Positions 23,118-36,300 of a stretch of 64,000 nt of DNA are shown piece after piece (within the stretch, counting starts at the first letter, position 1; each line of letters begins with the position of its first letter). This DNA comes from Macrosoma leucophasiata (lineage: Eukaryota; Arthropoda; Insecta; Lepidoptera; Hedylidae). Both the position numbers and the translations under genes were made by a program. The stretch lies in contig JAWQUS010000008.1 of assembly GCA_036365455.1 (NCBI GenBank), positions 20,815,501-20,879,500 of the forward strand, in the 5' to 3' direction. A model generated the notes under the pieces. That model did not search any database. It worked only from the letters and a program-made list of their open reading frames with translations, and was not told the DNA's origin.

Positions 23118-23288
23118 GTTGTGGTGGGTAAAGTAGACGGATGGCCTAGCCGATGGTCTGACGCCATAAAAGAAATCACTGGACTGTCAGTGACTGCAGC
23201 TCTCAGAAAAGCTGAAGATAGAGCGGCCTGGAAGCAACTAGTCAGCTACTCCACCTATACTTACCAAAACGGGCACGACCTTCAGTAA
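23118..23288 (+). mobile_element. LINE C-terminal tail fragment
   Basis: Open to a TAA at 23286-23288: GWPSRWSDAIKEITGLSVTA then LRKAEDRAAWKQLV and ending NGHDLQ. Same RWSD...A..DR..W tail as other insect non-LTR elements, with a typical HDLQ end. Confidence 0.7.
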
Positions 23289-23547
23289 TGAAGAATACGA
23301 CAAAGAAGAAGATAAATCATAGCACGACCATCTGTTGAAAGTTCTTAAGGCTAGTATATAATTCCACTGACGGATCATTTTGATAGGATGTGCGAGTACG
23401 CGAGTACGGTGAACTATAGTCCTAGGCAGTTAACTTTCACTATCGCATAATGAAACCACTTGTGATCATTATCGTAGTAAGGACGTCGACGGAAACTATT
23501 TTTTTTGAGTCGGCTAAGTAAAGCTCAAAGTATGTATTTGATAAAGA

Positions 23548-23852
23548 CGTTGTACGGCGCTGTAATTTACGGCACAACAACTTAAGAATTAGTCAGAAGT
23601 GGTCTTGCATCTACTTTGAAATCTCTGGTTTTATGTAGCTGAATGTATAAACGCTACAGTATATTTATCTGTCGGCAAATGGTAGTCTTTAGAGACATAA
23701 CATCTTGACATGACATCTTCATAGAGACTTAACATCTAAGGTCTCAGGGGTGGCAACGCATCTGCATTTCGACCTCTAGTCTTTCTATAAACTGCAGTCA
23801 TTACTTCACATCAATGTGAACTGCTAGTTTGCTACCGCCGTTACATAAAAAA
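23548..23852 (+). repeat. Family A repeat, 3' part, scrambled
   Basis: GGCGCTGTAATTTACGGCAC, a disrupted middle, then GGTGGCAACGCATCTGCATT, CAGTCATTACTTCACATCAA and CGTTACATAAAAAAA. Confidence 0.6.
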
Positions 23853-23856
23853 ATCA

Positions 23857-24045
23857 CCACGCTTGGCAGGCGGGTTGGCGCTTGCAGTGGCTTTAGTTTT
23901 ATCGGGGGACGCTGCTGTTCATCCCACGTTATTATATTTTGGTACTACAGTCGTATTGGAATGGTTTGACCGCCATTGTCGACTGATCGCACTAGTAGAA
24001 GAATTTTCGGCCACTGGAGGGCGATGGTCACGTTCCAATGCCTTC
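23857..24045 (-). repeat. Family E repeat, reverse
   Basis: CACGCTTGGCAGGCGGGTTG, TTGGAATGGTTTGACCGCCAT and CCACTGGAGGGCGATGG. Confidence 0.65.
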
Positions 24046-24540
24046 AAATGTCATGATAAACGTATAAAAAAAAGCCCACATAAGAGTTCCGTCGCGTAAT
24101 GCCCACGACACAATACACATACAAATATGTTACCGGATCCAACGCGAGTAGATAAATAAAGCGGGACCGACACGACTGCGGACGTGACGTGTTTTACATA
24201 AGGTCTTGCAACTGTCCAGTAACCTCTAATGATGAACAGTGATGCGACGATGACGAAACATTTTCTTTTTTGACGGCCAATCTGATTTTAGTGGTGTTCT
24301 ACGAAAAATCGGTTAATAAATTGTCTGACGTGTTAATGTATGTGAGGTGTAGAATCTTACCTCAAATCTACGTAGATAATAAATCTATGAATCTACCAAT
24401 CTTAGCTAATGTTTGAATGATCGCCATGAAAGTGTCTACCTGGGGTGCGTCCGCCTATCGAAATTGCAGTCGTCATTCTCATGGCTGTCAATTTTTCATG
24501 TCGACTTGTAACTCCTTTATAAGCACATATTACTATTTTT

Positions 24541-24780
24541 ATATGGATCAGATACGTACCACATTTTTTACAATTTCTGTCTATCTGTTTGTTTGTTCAG
24601 GCTAATCTCGGGAACGGCTTTACCGGTTTTGGCGGGTCTTTCACTCGGAGATTGACGACCCGGTTAGTACACAGCGGTGTGAGACGACCGTTTGATTCGA
24701 AGGGTAGCGGATTCGTCCGCATAGATACTGATCAATCATTTCGTTAAATTCTACGCAGACGAAGTCGCGGGCACAGTTAG
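24541..24780 (+). mobile_element. Helitron-like element, partial, with SINE insert
   Basis: GTCTATCTGTTTGTTTGTTC, CTCGGGAACGGCTTTACCGG, then the SINE fragment, and the end CGAAGTCGCGGGCACAGTTAG (CTAG changed to TTAG). Confidence 0.55.
24653..24712 (+). mobile_element. Family C SINE head inside a Helitron-like element
   Basis: GACGACCCGGTTAGTACACAG, GGTGTGAGACGACCG and GATTCGAAGGGTAGCGG match the family C head only. It interrupts the Helitron-like copy 24541-24780. Confidence 0.7.
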
Positions 24781-25298
24781 TTTTGAATAAACACTGTATA
24801 TTTCAAGATTGTTAAAGAATATTCTTACTCGTATACGCGTGTATATGTCGTATAGTAAGTAGCCTTAAAATTACGTAACCTGAAATATGCACATGAGAAC
24901 AACAGATAGGCGGTTTGCATGCTAATAGCTGTATTGTATTGTAAATAAACACAAAGCGGTTTCGAGTTAATAACACAGACAAACATTTTGATTCAACAAT
25001 CATATTGATAATAGATTGATCATACAAAGATAACAATAATGTGACTTAGGCGTGACTTAAGACTTTTGCAAGGATTTAAAAGTATCTTTTTAAATCAGAT
25101 TTCTAATAATTTAATATTTTATGTCCTTGTTCGAATGAGAATGCCTTAACGACTTATTACACGGCACGGTATTCAGGGTACGATAGCATGGGTCAGGGTA
25201 GTGCAATAACATTAAGGGAGTTAGGGCCCTAATTAGGGCGACCGGAGTGGCCCGGTCCGCCTAACGCCCTAACTACACACAGTACAAATATAAACATT

Positions 25299-26559
25299 AT
25301 GGAAACTACGTACAAAACATTGAAACGGCGCAATCACACAAACATGCGCATCAACGAGGCCTTTAAGCGGTTCTCGCGGTGCTACAGCTCCGAATCACTC
25401 GCTAGCTCGCTACTCGAGCGTGTGACTGAGTTAGGGCCCTGTCGACCGGACAGTGTAATAAGCGGCAGAAAAAATAAATATATATATGTAAGTATTCGTT
25501 TTATTTTTTTTATCTACAAAATTGGTAAGACTACAAGGAATCAATTTTTTTCACACAGTATATTTGGTACAGTGCACCGTTTAATAAAGAATACTATATT
25601 ATAGCAGAATCAAATTAATAACCTGTATTTTCGAGAGAAAGCATATCGTTACCGTTGCCTTATGTATTCTTGAATAATTTAATTTGTTTTATACGATTAT
25701 CTGCTGACAGCTAAGAACTAGTGTTCGGTGATAATCAAATAATCGATGAGGTAAAGTAGGGATAATATAATACTGATATGTTCTTAGGTTTCCGCGAGCT
25801 ACACTCATTGAAATAAAACTATTTTTACGGATTTATCTCGCGTATATTAAACTAAAATGATTTTTAAAATCAACCCGACGTTTCGGTCGCTTTTCAGCTT
25901 CCGTGGTCCCGGGCAGACTGAGGTGACATTTGTCTGACAGAAGTTTGAAAAAATTATATGGAAAAATTATTGGAGGTAGCTACATATAATTTTTTCAAAC
26001 TTTTGTCAGTCAAAAGTCAAGATCGTTGCCAACCAAAGCTCGTACCATGACGTCTTATTGCGATTGAATTAGGGAACTGCCAAAATGTTGTTTCATTTGT
26101 ATAAATACCACCGCATGTGAGGAAACGAGACAAAGCATTAGCGACTTACTTTAGGTTTGTATTATGAGGTCATGTGTGTACGGCTGCGATGCTTTACATT
26201 TGTAATCGTTACCATCATACATTATCGTGCAAGAATAATTCATAAGGTTCACGATTTGCAGCTTTACCTCCAAAGAACTCGCCTGATCTCGTGTATATGT
26301 TTTATTTATCTGCCAGAGTATGCCAGACAGCTTTTATCATGTGCTAATATAACATACAAGTATATGAAATATCGGGTGTGTATCCTACGAATAAGTAATT
26401 TTAAATTCGAAGGTGGGTATCACATTAAACGCTTAGCAAATCTATACTTATAATAAATCTGTAGAAGTGTAAATTCTGTACATTAAAAATATTGAAAAAA
26501 TAAATACCAGGGGATGTTACTAGATCGATACCGAACACAAATATGTGATTAAAAAATGT

Positions 26560-26597
<38 letters not shown>

Positions 26598-29500
26598 GGT
26601 CTGTCTGTCTGTCTGTTTGTTCAAACATCACATAAAAACTACCGGTCCGATTACAATGAAACTTGGTACGATTATACTTTAACCTTTGGCGCACAACACT
26701 GGGTACTTTAAAAATGTCTGTTTGTCTGTGTTTTTGTGCACGCTAATATCAGAAACGGCTTATTCGATTTGCGGTTTTCACTAATACGAGTATATTGTGG
26801 TAAGTTTCACTTAACATTTAGTGTTTGTTCCATGTGAATCGGTTCAGAAATAAAAAAGTAATGTCGATTTAAAGAATCGTATCGAATATTTTAAAGCTAT
26901 TCTGTATCTTAGTTCTATCTTTTAGGGGGTTTTGTACCTAAAAGGTAAAAACGGGTCCTACGGATTACTAATCCTCCGCTGTCTGTCTGTCTGTCCGTCT
27001 GTCCGTCTGTCTGTCACCAGGCTGTATCTCATAAATAGTGATAGCTAGAAAGCTAACATATTCACAAATTATGTATTTCGGTTACCGCTATAATGTAGAC
27101 GCTTAAAATTTTCACAGAATTTTTAGGTCTTATGTTGTATTGTAGCTTCCATAATAAATCTATATAGATACAAATAAATTAAATTGGAGTGTCTGTTTGT
27201 AATATTAAAATAACCGCTTTTTACTAAACGCATATGAATGTATACACGGTACATATACCAAAACAACATTTTTTTCAATTTTTGTCTGTCTGCCTGTCTG
27301 TCTGTTTGGCGGGGCTAATTTTGGGAACGGCTTGACCGATTTTGACGGGACTTTCACTGGCAGATAGCTGATGTGATAAGGAGTAGCTTAGGCTACTTTT
27401 ATCTCCATACATCCATACACACATACATACCTACAAACAAATAAGTAGAATTGGAGTGTATCCGACTTTGACGGGAATTCCATGGGTAGGTAGCTGATGT
27501 AACAAGGAGTAACTTAGACTACTTTTATCTCCATACATCCATACATACATACAACCCTACATACAAATAAGAAGAATTGGAGTGTCTTCGACTTTGACGG
27601 GTCTTTCATTGGCAGATAGCTGATGTGGTAAGGTGTAACTTAGGCTACTTTTATCTCCATACAACCATACATACATACATACCTACACATAAATAAACAG
27701 AATTTGAGTGTCTCCGATTTTATACTGAACAATCATTTTTTTTCTCACGTAGACGAACGAGGTCGCGGGCACAGCTAGTTATTAATATTTTCGTGATCAC
27801 AGATATGTATCCAGACGGCGAATATGGCAAATAATATTATTCTTGAAATTTGTATTTTGTATCCTATTCAGTTTTCAGTAGTAGTTAGGTACTGCAAACT
27901 GAATAGCAGTTTTCGGAATAAGGCATTTTAATGAAATAATCAATCAACGCCTATGCACCTATACATGTTTTCTCTTTGATGAGAAAAAAAAGGAAAAACT
28001 CCCCATTTTTTAGTATATCACTGAAATAATTTATTATTTATATGCTCATCAAAAATCCTGTTTTTGTAAATATATATCTAAATCTGTGTGCCCTCCTATA
28101 TGAGCAAGTATTCTTAATTTGCTAATGACCTAATCCGGAACTGATTTTAGAAAAAGCGATCACCGCATAGTGCTTGATCATTAAATAAAGCAACTGAGTT
28201 GTAAATAAAAGGCTGTCTGGACTGATGTTGTACTTATAAAAATCTAATGCGACGGATGGCCGACGGGTTTACGGACGGGCAAGCTGTACCCTTCAAACTC
28301 GCAGGGCCATGTTGGGGTTTAAAGTTCCAGTCTACTGAACAATTGTAAAATCTTGCTCACCAACTAATTCACACTAATATTCATACCAATAGTTTGGAAA
28401 CACACCCGAAGAATAAGAATGGTAAACATGCTGCCCGCTATTAGATGGGGTTCAAGCTTAGCATGAAAACGGAGACAACACTCCAAATATTTATTTCAAG
28501 ACTGGTAAAGCTCGCTATTCCCAGTCAACGTGGATCCACATTTTAATATATGGCAAAATAAAGAGATGGCGATAACAGACCACACCACAGACAGAGAGAT
28601 CTGATACAGATGTTGTAGATATTTGACTCATTCTGTTGTTCGTAGTGTTGCCTCCAGCTTAACCTTCAGCTTCATGGGTTCAAGACGCATAATTGGTCAA
28701 TCGTGGGTCATGAATACACTTGTGCCAACCCATTGGGAAGGAAATACATTTCAAAACTTATGTAGGACAAGCTAATCTACCCTGATTGTATACGTATACA
28801 ATCACAAAGTGGAACTTACAACATTCTATTTTTTTTTTTTTTTTTTAGGTCTGGCTTTGTGTAGGCGGCCTGTCTCGAGACGGCACTAGTCTACTTCACC
28901 GGGCAATCGGCGAGCGCAGAAGGCGCTCCAGCCTAGAGTACAACATTCTAAATATTCAAAGCTCTTGTTGGTTATTGATGAAGAATTACGTATATTGTTT
29001 TTACGCTTTGTTGATTCAGTTCACAATTGACGAAAATTTACAGTATACACTTCGTTGCAAAAAAAAAAACAAACAAATAGACATTGTGTTCGCAACTGAT
29101 ATATCAGATCTTATTCAAGGGAGTATAATGGCTGCGAAACGTTGCGAACTCTTGCGCAATTTTATTCACTGCTGCTTACTTTTTTTACTCACATGTGATA
29201 TAACACTAGTAAAATCCTTTTGCGTAATGTAGAATTTTAACTTAACTTCACTGGTGGAACAGATCTTGAAAAGGAGCTCAAGGGTGTAACGCTCGTATTA
29301 CCTAATCTGCTTACCGATAAATGTGTACATCATTACGTTTTTCTATTTTGTGTGTATGTATAATGTATGGCCTGGTGATATTGGTGCAAAAGTAAAACTA
29401 CTTCAAGCGCATATTGAGAGCTCTTATTTCTATGTACCTACTTGTAAATTTTTTTATGTCACCAAGTGACAAACAAGCATTTAGTTTACATTGATGGTTA

Positions 29501-32500
29501 GTGAAACTGATGCCTATAAACAACTTCATAAAAAGAGACAGGGACACGATAGCACTGAACACTACCATTTAGTTGCAATTAGATTAGGTAATGGGGTGGT
29601 GCCCACGCCCGCGAGCTGCATTACTGGACCTCTACTACCAGTAAAAATTTAGTCCACCACTATAACATATTGCAATATTGATTTAACATCAAAGCGGACT
29701 GCTTGTTTGTCTCTTTTGTAACCCAAAAGTTCCCCTTTGAATTTGAATGAGCCACCTGTCACGATATGTCAATAAAGCGTAAAGCTTGCACGATTTAGCC
29801 TTTCACGTATGTAGGACGACGAGCGTGTCCCATGCACTTGTCGTTCGGGATAGAGTGTAGAGGGGTGGGGCATGAATGCTTCCGAGGGCCCTACCGGATG
29901 CCGGCGTCACGCGCCGCTGCCTATGCATGACGGGCTTGCCTCACCACACCGACTAACCGACCGATTTAAATTGTGACACCCTCTACTACAAAACACACCA
30001 GCCGACCACTCACTCAAACCGTTCGAGTTCTCCAATTAATAATACTTAGTATCAGTGAAAAGTATTATGAACTTAAATGTAAAAAAGCCTGATACACTAC
30101 AAGATTTCTCGTAAAGGGTGGAATAAGAAACAAGGAGTTAGAGTCCCTTAAGGTTTCAACAGAGAAATCGAGTGGATTTGCACCATACTTATTTTTACAT
30201 GGACGGTAAATGAATACTTCAACACTGCGTTTCTACCTCTGAAGCCTAAGTTATTTCGCCTCTGTGACAGTTACTGCTAGGGGATCATATCCCATTTCAC
30301 CGGAAAACCATGCATAGTGCTTGCTGAACACTAGCGTAGATGCGAAGTTTCTTATGCCCTCGAACTGCAAGACTGGAACACTACCTCCAGTAGAAAATCG
30401 TGGTTCCGGATTTTCGTGCTCTGCGGGGATTTCATATTATTGTAACATTTCACGTCCTTCTCTAACTTTAACAGATTTCAAGTGATGTTAAGTGATGACT
30501 GCAGCCTATAGACACCTACACAAAGTCCAAGGTCAAAATGCAGATGCGTTACCACTCCTGAGGCCTAACGTGTTATGCCTCTGTGCCGGAAATTACAGGG
30601 CCGTACATTACCACCTGACTGAAACACGATAGTGCTGAACACTACCATTTAGCGGCAAGTATATTAGGTAATGCGGTGGTGTAAACGCCCGCGAGCTTCG
30701 TTACTGGAGCTCTACCACCAGTAAATTAGAGAAAAGTTAGAGAATGATGGGAAATGTAACAATAACATTAACAAATATCTTGGTGCAACCCAGCCTTAAT
30801 GTGTCACACAGGACACGATTTGCAGCGCAGTGTATTTAGCAGCACCCTAAATAGGGAGAAGGAGCCCCTAGGTAGAGCACGACAAATCTGATAGTATAAA
30901 GGCCTCTTCTATCTATCACAAAAGAAACGTACACCTTTAACCTTGATGCGTGGTTCTGTTCGACTGCATCCGACATTCGAGATCGTAGGGAACTCTGCAC
31001 CGATCGCAACCTGATATTGTAAGCGATCTCGAGTGAACTAGTTGACTTAGTTTTTTTATAAATCGAATACATTGTGACACTGTTCGTTTTTTAAATGCTC
31101 ACGAAACAGTTCGAAGTAAATGAAGTCGCCGTTGTTGTACTTTCTATGTATTACTTGTGGTATTACTGGACACTCTCTCCTTCGCAGTAAATGAAACTGT
31201 ATCAGGATAGATTTTTAATACATATGCGGTTACATAGGGTACACTTTGTGTATGTGGTTAGGTATGTAATTATTAATTTCATTCTCAATAACACTATTGT
31301 ACATTAAATAGGAAATAGATTTTTGGATATACATTTTTCATCGGGATTAATTATCAATTACCGAAATGTTGAATTTAAATTGCTGTTCTGCAACAATACA
31401 GAAAATAATAATATTAATATTTATTATTAGAAATATCAGAAAATAGTGTCACTTTAAATAACAACGATCTCCAGTTTTTTATGTCAGTAAAAATCGATAC
31501 GTCTGAAGTCATAGAATACAAATTTGATTGTGCGTGACGTTAATTTTTGTGACAAAGTTCGTTAATGGCTCTCTCACGTATATCGACATCGGCTCCAATG
31601 CGTGCTGACGTTCAATGCATACCTAATTGTGTACACCACATGTTGATTGCGTAAGATATCTACTAGTGCTATCTATAGGTTCTATTTTTTTAGGTAGCAC
31701 AGGTAGCAAGCAAATGCGTTGCCACCCCTGAGGCCAAAGTTGTTATGTCTCTGTGATATTTATTACGGATCCACACATAACCGTCCAACCGGAACACGAT
31801 ACGGATAGTGTTGAACACTACCATTTGACGGCAGATACCTACCTCAATTTAATAATACCGTGGCTACGCTCTCGGGTTTCTACACTGGATCTACAACCAG
31901 TAAGTTATAATTCTATATGATTAAATAGGACTTATATTTTTGTTTTTTTGATGTTTTAAATTACGGTAAAGGCATCACCAAATTATCTCATTATATCCAA
32001 ATAAATAGTTTTATATGTGTGAATTATTAGTTTCAAATATGGGGACCACTTTTGGAGGATAACCTCTGTAGTCTCGACAGACGATGAAGTAGAGCTCTAC
32101 TAGCACTGTAGCAAACCATTATTTTGCGATTCTGGGCGTGAGATGTATTCGATTGTTAAAGACTGAACTTACACCGTGTGTACGCATGTGATAACTATGT
32201 CGCTTAAACCGGATCTTACATTTTCGGCCCGATTTAAGCCGCCAAAACGGATTTCAACTTGAGTAAGATTAGGATTTTTGTCGGATCTTAAAACCGAACG
32301 CTCGTGTGAACTCTAGCATTGAAATACTGTTGCTACTGACCCGGTTCCTAAAAAAATCTGATCCGACAGAATAATAGTAATAACATACGACCGGATTCGG
32401 TCCGTCGCACCGACTCTGCCGACCAAACCCGCGCGAGCGGACCGCATCGGACCAAATACGCTGTCCGCTCCGTACCAAATCCGGACGTGTGTTACGACTA

Positions 32501-33264
32501 TAAGACACGATCCCGTCTGAACGGGGCGTTAATCGCTAGACACCTGGATTGGCGATCGCAGTGGCGGTAGTTTTATCCCGAGATGGTACCTCATGGTACT
32601 GCCCACATTCCGCGTTATTGCATTTGTTACAGCCTTTTTAGAATGGTTTGACTGCCATAGTTTGTTTAAACTGCACTAGCGGAAGAATTCTCCTCCACTA
32701 GTGTGTGGTGGCGTCGCCACGTTTCGACGCCTAAAGGTAGGTACCATAGAAAAAATGTCAAAGTCTTCATTGCAATGATTTTGGATAACCGGAACCTTCT
32801 TCGATGGTACCTACTAATTTATTCAAAACTATTACATATATGAATATACCTATATTTATTTTGAAGCGCGTATGGCCCCGCGGCTTGTGTAGATCTGAAG
32901 CCATCTACTCGGTTAAGTAATACGGGCGCGGTCGGGTGTGTGATGGGTGACCGCTAGTGCCAAATTAAAATGCGCGTTTTCGTGTTTCGGAGGGCACGTT
33001 AAGCCGTCGGTACCGGTTGCTATTGATAGATAGCAGTCGTTAAGCTTTGTGGTGGTGGCCTAATGGGCGGTTTGAAAACATCCGACAGCGGGTCGGGCAC
33101 TAAACCTTATCTCCATCAACCCGCATTGGAGCAGCGTGGTGGAGTAAGCTCCAGGCCTCCTCCCAAGAAGGGGAGAGACTCGTGTCCAGCAGTGGGACGT
33201 ATCAAGGGTTGCCATTATTATTATATTATATATATATATTTTATATATATATATATATATATAT

Positions 33265-33312
<48 letters not shown>

Positions 33313-36300
33313 TTTTGAACAGAATCTTTCTAATACCATGGACATTAAATAAGTGGAAATGAAAATAATTAAAACTAATTGCGTCAAACAAGTGACAGTG
33401 ATAGATACCCATGTGTTGAGAAATAAACTAAACGAGAGCTAAATTATAAAGAAAGTTTATATTACGTAATTGTTTCTCATCGTTAGCGTATCACATTAAT
33501 AAATGTGAGACAAAGACGTACCCATTACATAAAACATAGATGAACCATTGCCGAAGTTAAATGTTATAATCATTTCTTCCTAAACATTTAATGTGTGAAA
33601 CGTCTATTATCTTAAAAGAAAAGTTTTTGAACAAACGAAAGTGTACGATGGTTTTGAAATTCTGTCACCACAGTCAGAGAATTTTTACTGGTGGTAGAGC
33701 TCCAGTGACAGCTCGCGAGCGAAGGCACCACCGCATTACCTAATATACTTGCCGCTAAGTGGTAGTGTTCAGCACTATCGTGTTCCGGACAGGTATAATA
33801 CATAATAACATATACAGCCCTGTAATTTCCGGCACAGAGGCACCTTAGGCCTCAGGAGTGGTAACGCATCTGCATTTTGACCTTGGTCTTTGTGTGGGTG
33901 TCTATAGGCTGCAGTCATTACTTTAAATCAATGTGAACTGCATGCTTGTTTGTCACTTCCATTACATAAAAAAAAGAATATATATTAATATTATATAAAT
34001 AAAATTTAACCACCGAAACGTTTGTAAGCGCATTAATACCCCCAAACGACTCCACCCAATTGGGTTAATCTATTATGTGTTCGTATAAAATACATTTTAA
34101 ATTATTAATAGCTAATATTTAATAATCTTTAAAACAAAGTCCCCTGCCGCGTCTGTCTGTCTATTGGCGATAAACTCAAAGATTGTACGGATTTCCATGC
34201 GATTTTAATAATATTATAATTAAAAAGAATATCTTAGAAGTTGTCGCATAACATTGTGGTCATGAAAATAATTAATTTAAATGCTAACACCGATGATAAG
34301 AGATGAGACTCGCTTGATTTTTTAATATTTTTTTATTGGTGTGAATTATTTTGATTTTTATTGACGTATGTCGCTAAATGTGCTGTAAGCGCTAAACTCG
34401 AGAAAGGCTAGATCGATTTCTATTTTATAGGAAATCGAAAGGTCACTTGTTCACTCATCACAAAATAGTATAAAATGCAAGTGCTAGGAATTTGAAATTT
34501 TGGATCGGGGATCTTTAGGACGTAGACGCTCATGGACGGAATTTTGCCTAATGGAAAAAATCGAGCCCTAAGGGTGCGGTTTTTTGGTTGATAGTATGTA
34601 TGAAACAGATAGCGCAGGATCGGTTTAAGGGAAAATAACCGCTTCCGCAACCCTACTAGATTAGTACTGTATTAGTAGTAGGTAGTAACGTAGCTAAAAT
34701 TGGGTCCGAGCGAAGCCGCTAGTCTAATATATAATCTTAGCAATTAAACTGCAATAAAACAAACCACTAAACTAAATTACAAATGAGCGTTTATATATCT
34801 AATGTCGTATCTCGAACATCAATTAGTATGTTCTTTAGACTGTGCTAAAACTATCAAAATAGTTGCACCGCGCGCAATGTTTATTCATATTCTTTTGTTC
34901 GTAACGTGTATTTCGCTTGGATTTGACCCGCTTATTTAATAATAGGCACCTACGCCATAAACAGTATCCGTAGTATCCGCTAAGCCCATAAATTACGAGA
35001 ATAATTGACCATGGTCCACGGATTATGTCGGATGTGATAACATTCTATGCTCGCAAGTACAATACGCGCAGGTGGTATATATAAATATATTTTGTACAAC
35101 GAAAACTGTAAGAGTACTGACAGACGGCAAGGTGTAGCCATTTTTTGAAAGTGGTTTCAAAAACGTTAACCGTACCAATGTGAGAATTTTATTATAACTA
35201 AGTGTATTCAAAGTATCATTTTATCTCTATTTTCCCTATTTTAGGAATTACAAACAAAAAAAAATGTGTCTATTGTCATCGTCGTTGTTCATTATAACGG
35301 CCTATAGATTTTTCTTGTATTGTTCGCATAGTATAGAGGTCAATCAGCGGCTCTTTCGATACAAGAACGTGGGACGTCTGTGACACAGTCGATTGACAAT
35401 ATAAAGGTGCATCCCAGGTTTTTATTTTACAGAAAAGAGACTAATGAGAATGTTATTTGTTTTTGTCAGCCCTCCTGTTATATCACAAAGTGATCGAACA
35501 ATGAAGATAGGACTGGTAGGATCATTAAGTTTAACAATCCATGAGACAACATCAATAGTACTATTGTCTGTTTTGTTATCTATACAATAATTGTTTGGAT
35601 TTACGAATTTGAATAAAATTAATGATACTGCTCTTGGTTAAAAAAACTGCCTAACTAGCATAGTTGGCAATAGATGGCGCTACTGCTACCATAAAGCAAT
35701 GCAATATATGTGAAGGAAAGATTTGACAAATCGGGCAGGACTTCAGTAGCTCAATTGGAAGAGCGGCTGGACTAGATTCCCAGTAGGCCGCGAGTTCAAG
35801 TCTCGCTTGAAGTCAAATTTTTCTTTCCATTTTTCTTTAAAAAATATTTTACAAGCATGTGTTAATGCGAAATAATATAAAATAATTAAAAAAACTTATG
35901 CGAAAATTGAGTGAAACTCATGTTTCGCTGTGTTGTTGTTGTTATATAATTCTTTGTGATGAAATATACACATCCAAAATTGCAAGTAATGGTACTGACA
36001 AATAAATATAGAACAATAAAAAAAACAGTAAACTCATAAATGAGTTCAAGCTGATCTGAAGTTAAAGTTTATATAATTAAATATAAAAATAAGCTTATTT
36101 AATTATTAGAATTAATATAAAATTAATCCTATTAATTAAAGAAATATTTAAACGATGAGATTATAACAGTCAAACAGCTGGCTGTACGTAAACTAGTCAG
36201 TGACGGTTTTACTTTCAAACTTAGTTCCCATGATTAAGCAAGACACGAAATTGTCTACAAGCCAACAATAATTTTGGTGAAACTACTTTATAGCACGCAT

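Noticed and set aside
25140..25298. GTTAGGGCCCTAA words as a possible telomere-like or regulatory repeat
   Set aside because: Only a few irregular copies; not the TTAGG array of insect telomeres. It may simply be 5' UTR.
26157..26453. 98-codon + strand frame in intron 1
   Set aside because: No domain, no splice context and AT-rich codons; probably chance.
33063..33362. 99-codon frame with Tyr/Ile run
   Set aside because: Read through the 5S-like SINE and the TA microsatellite.
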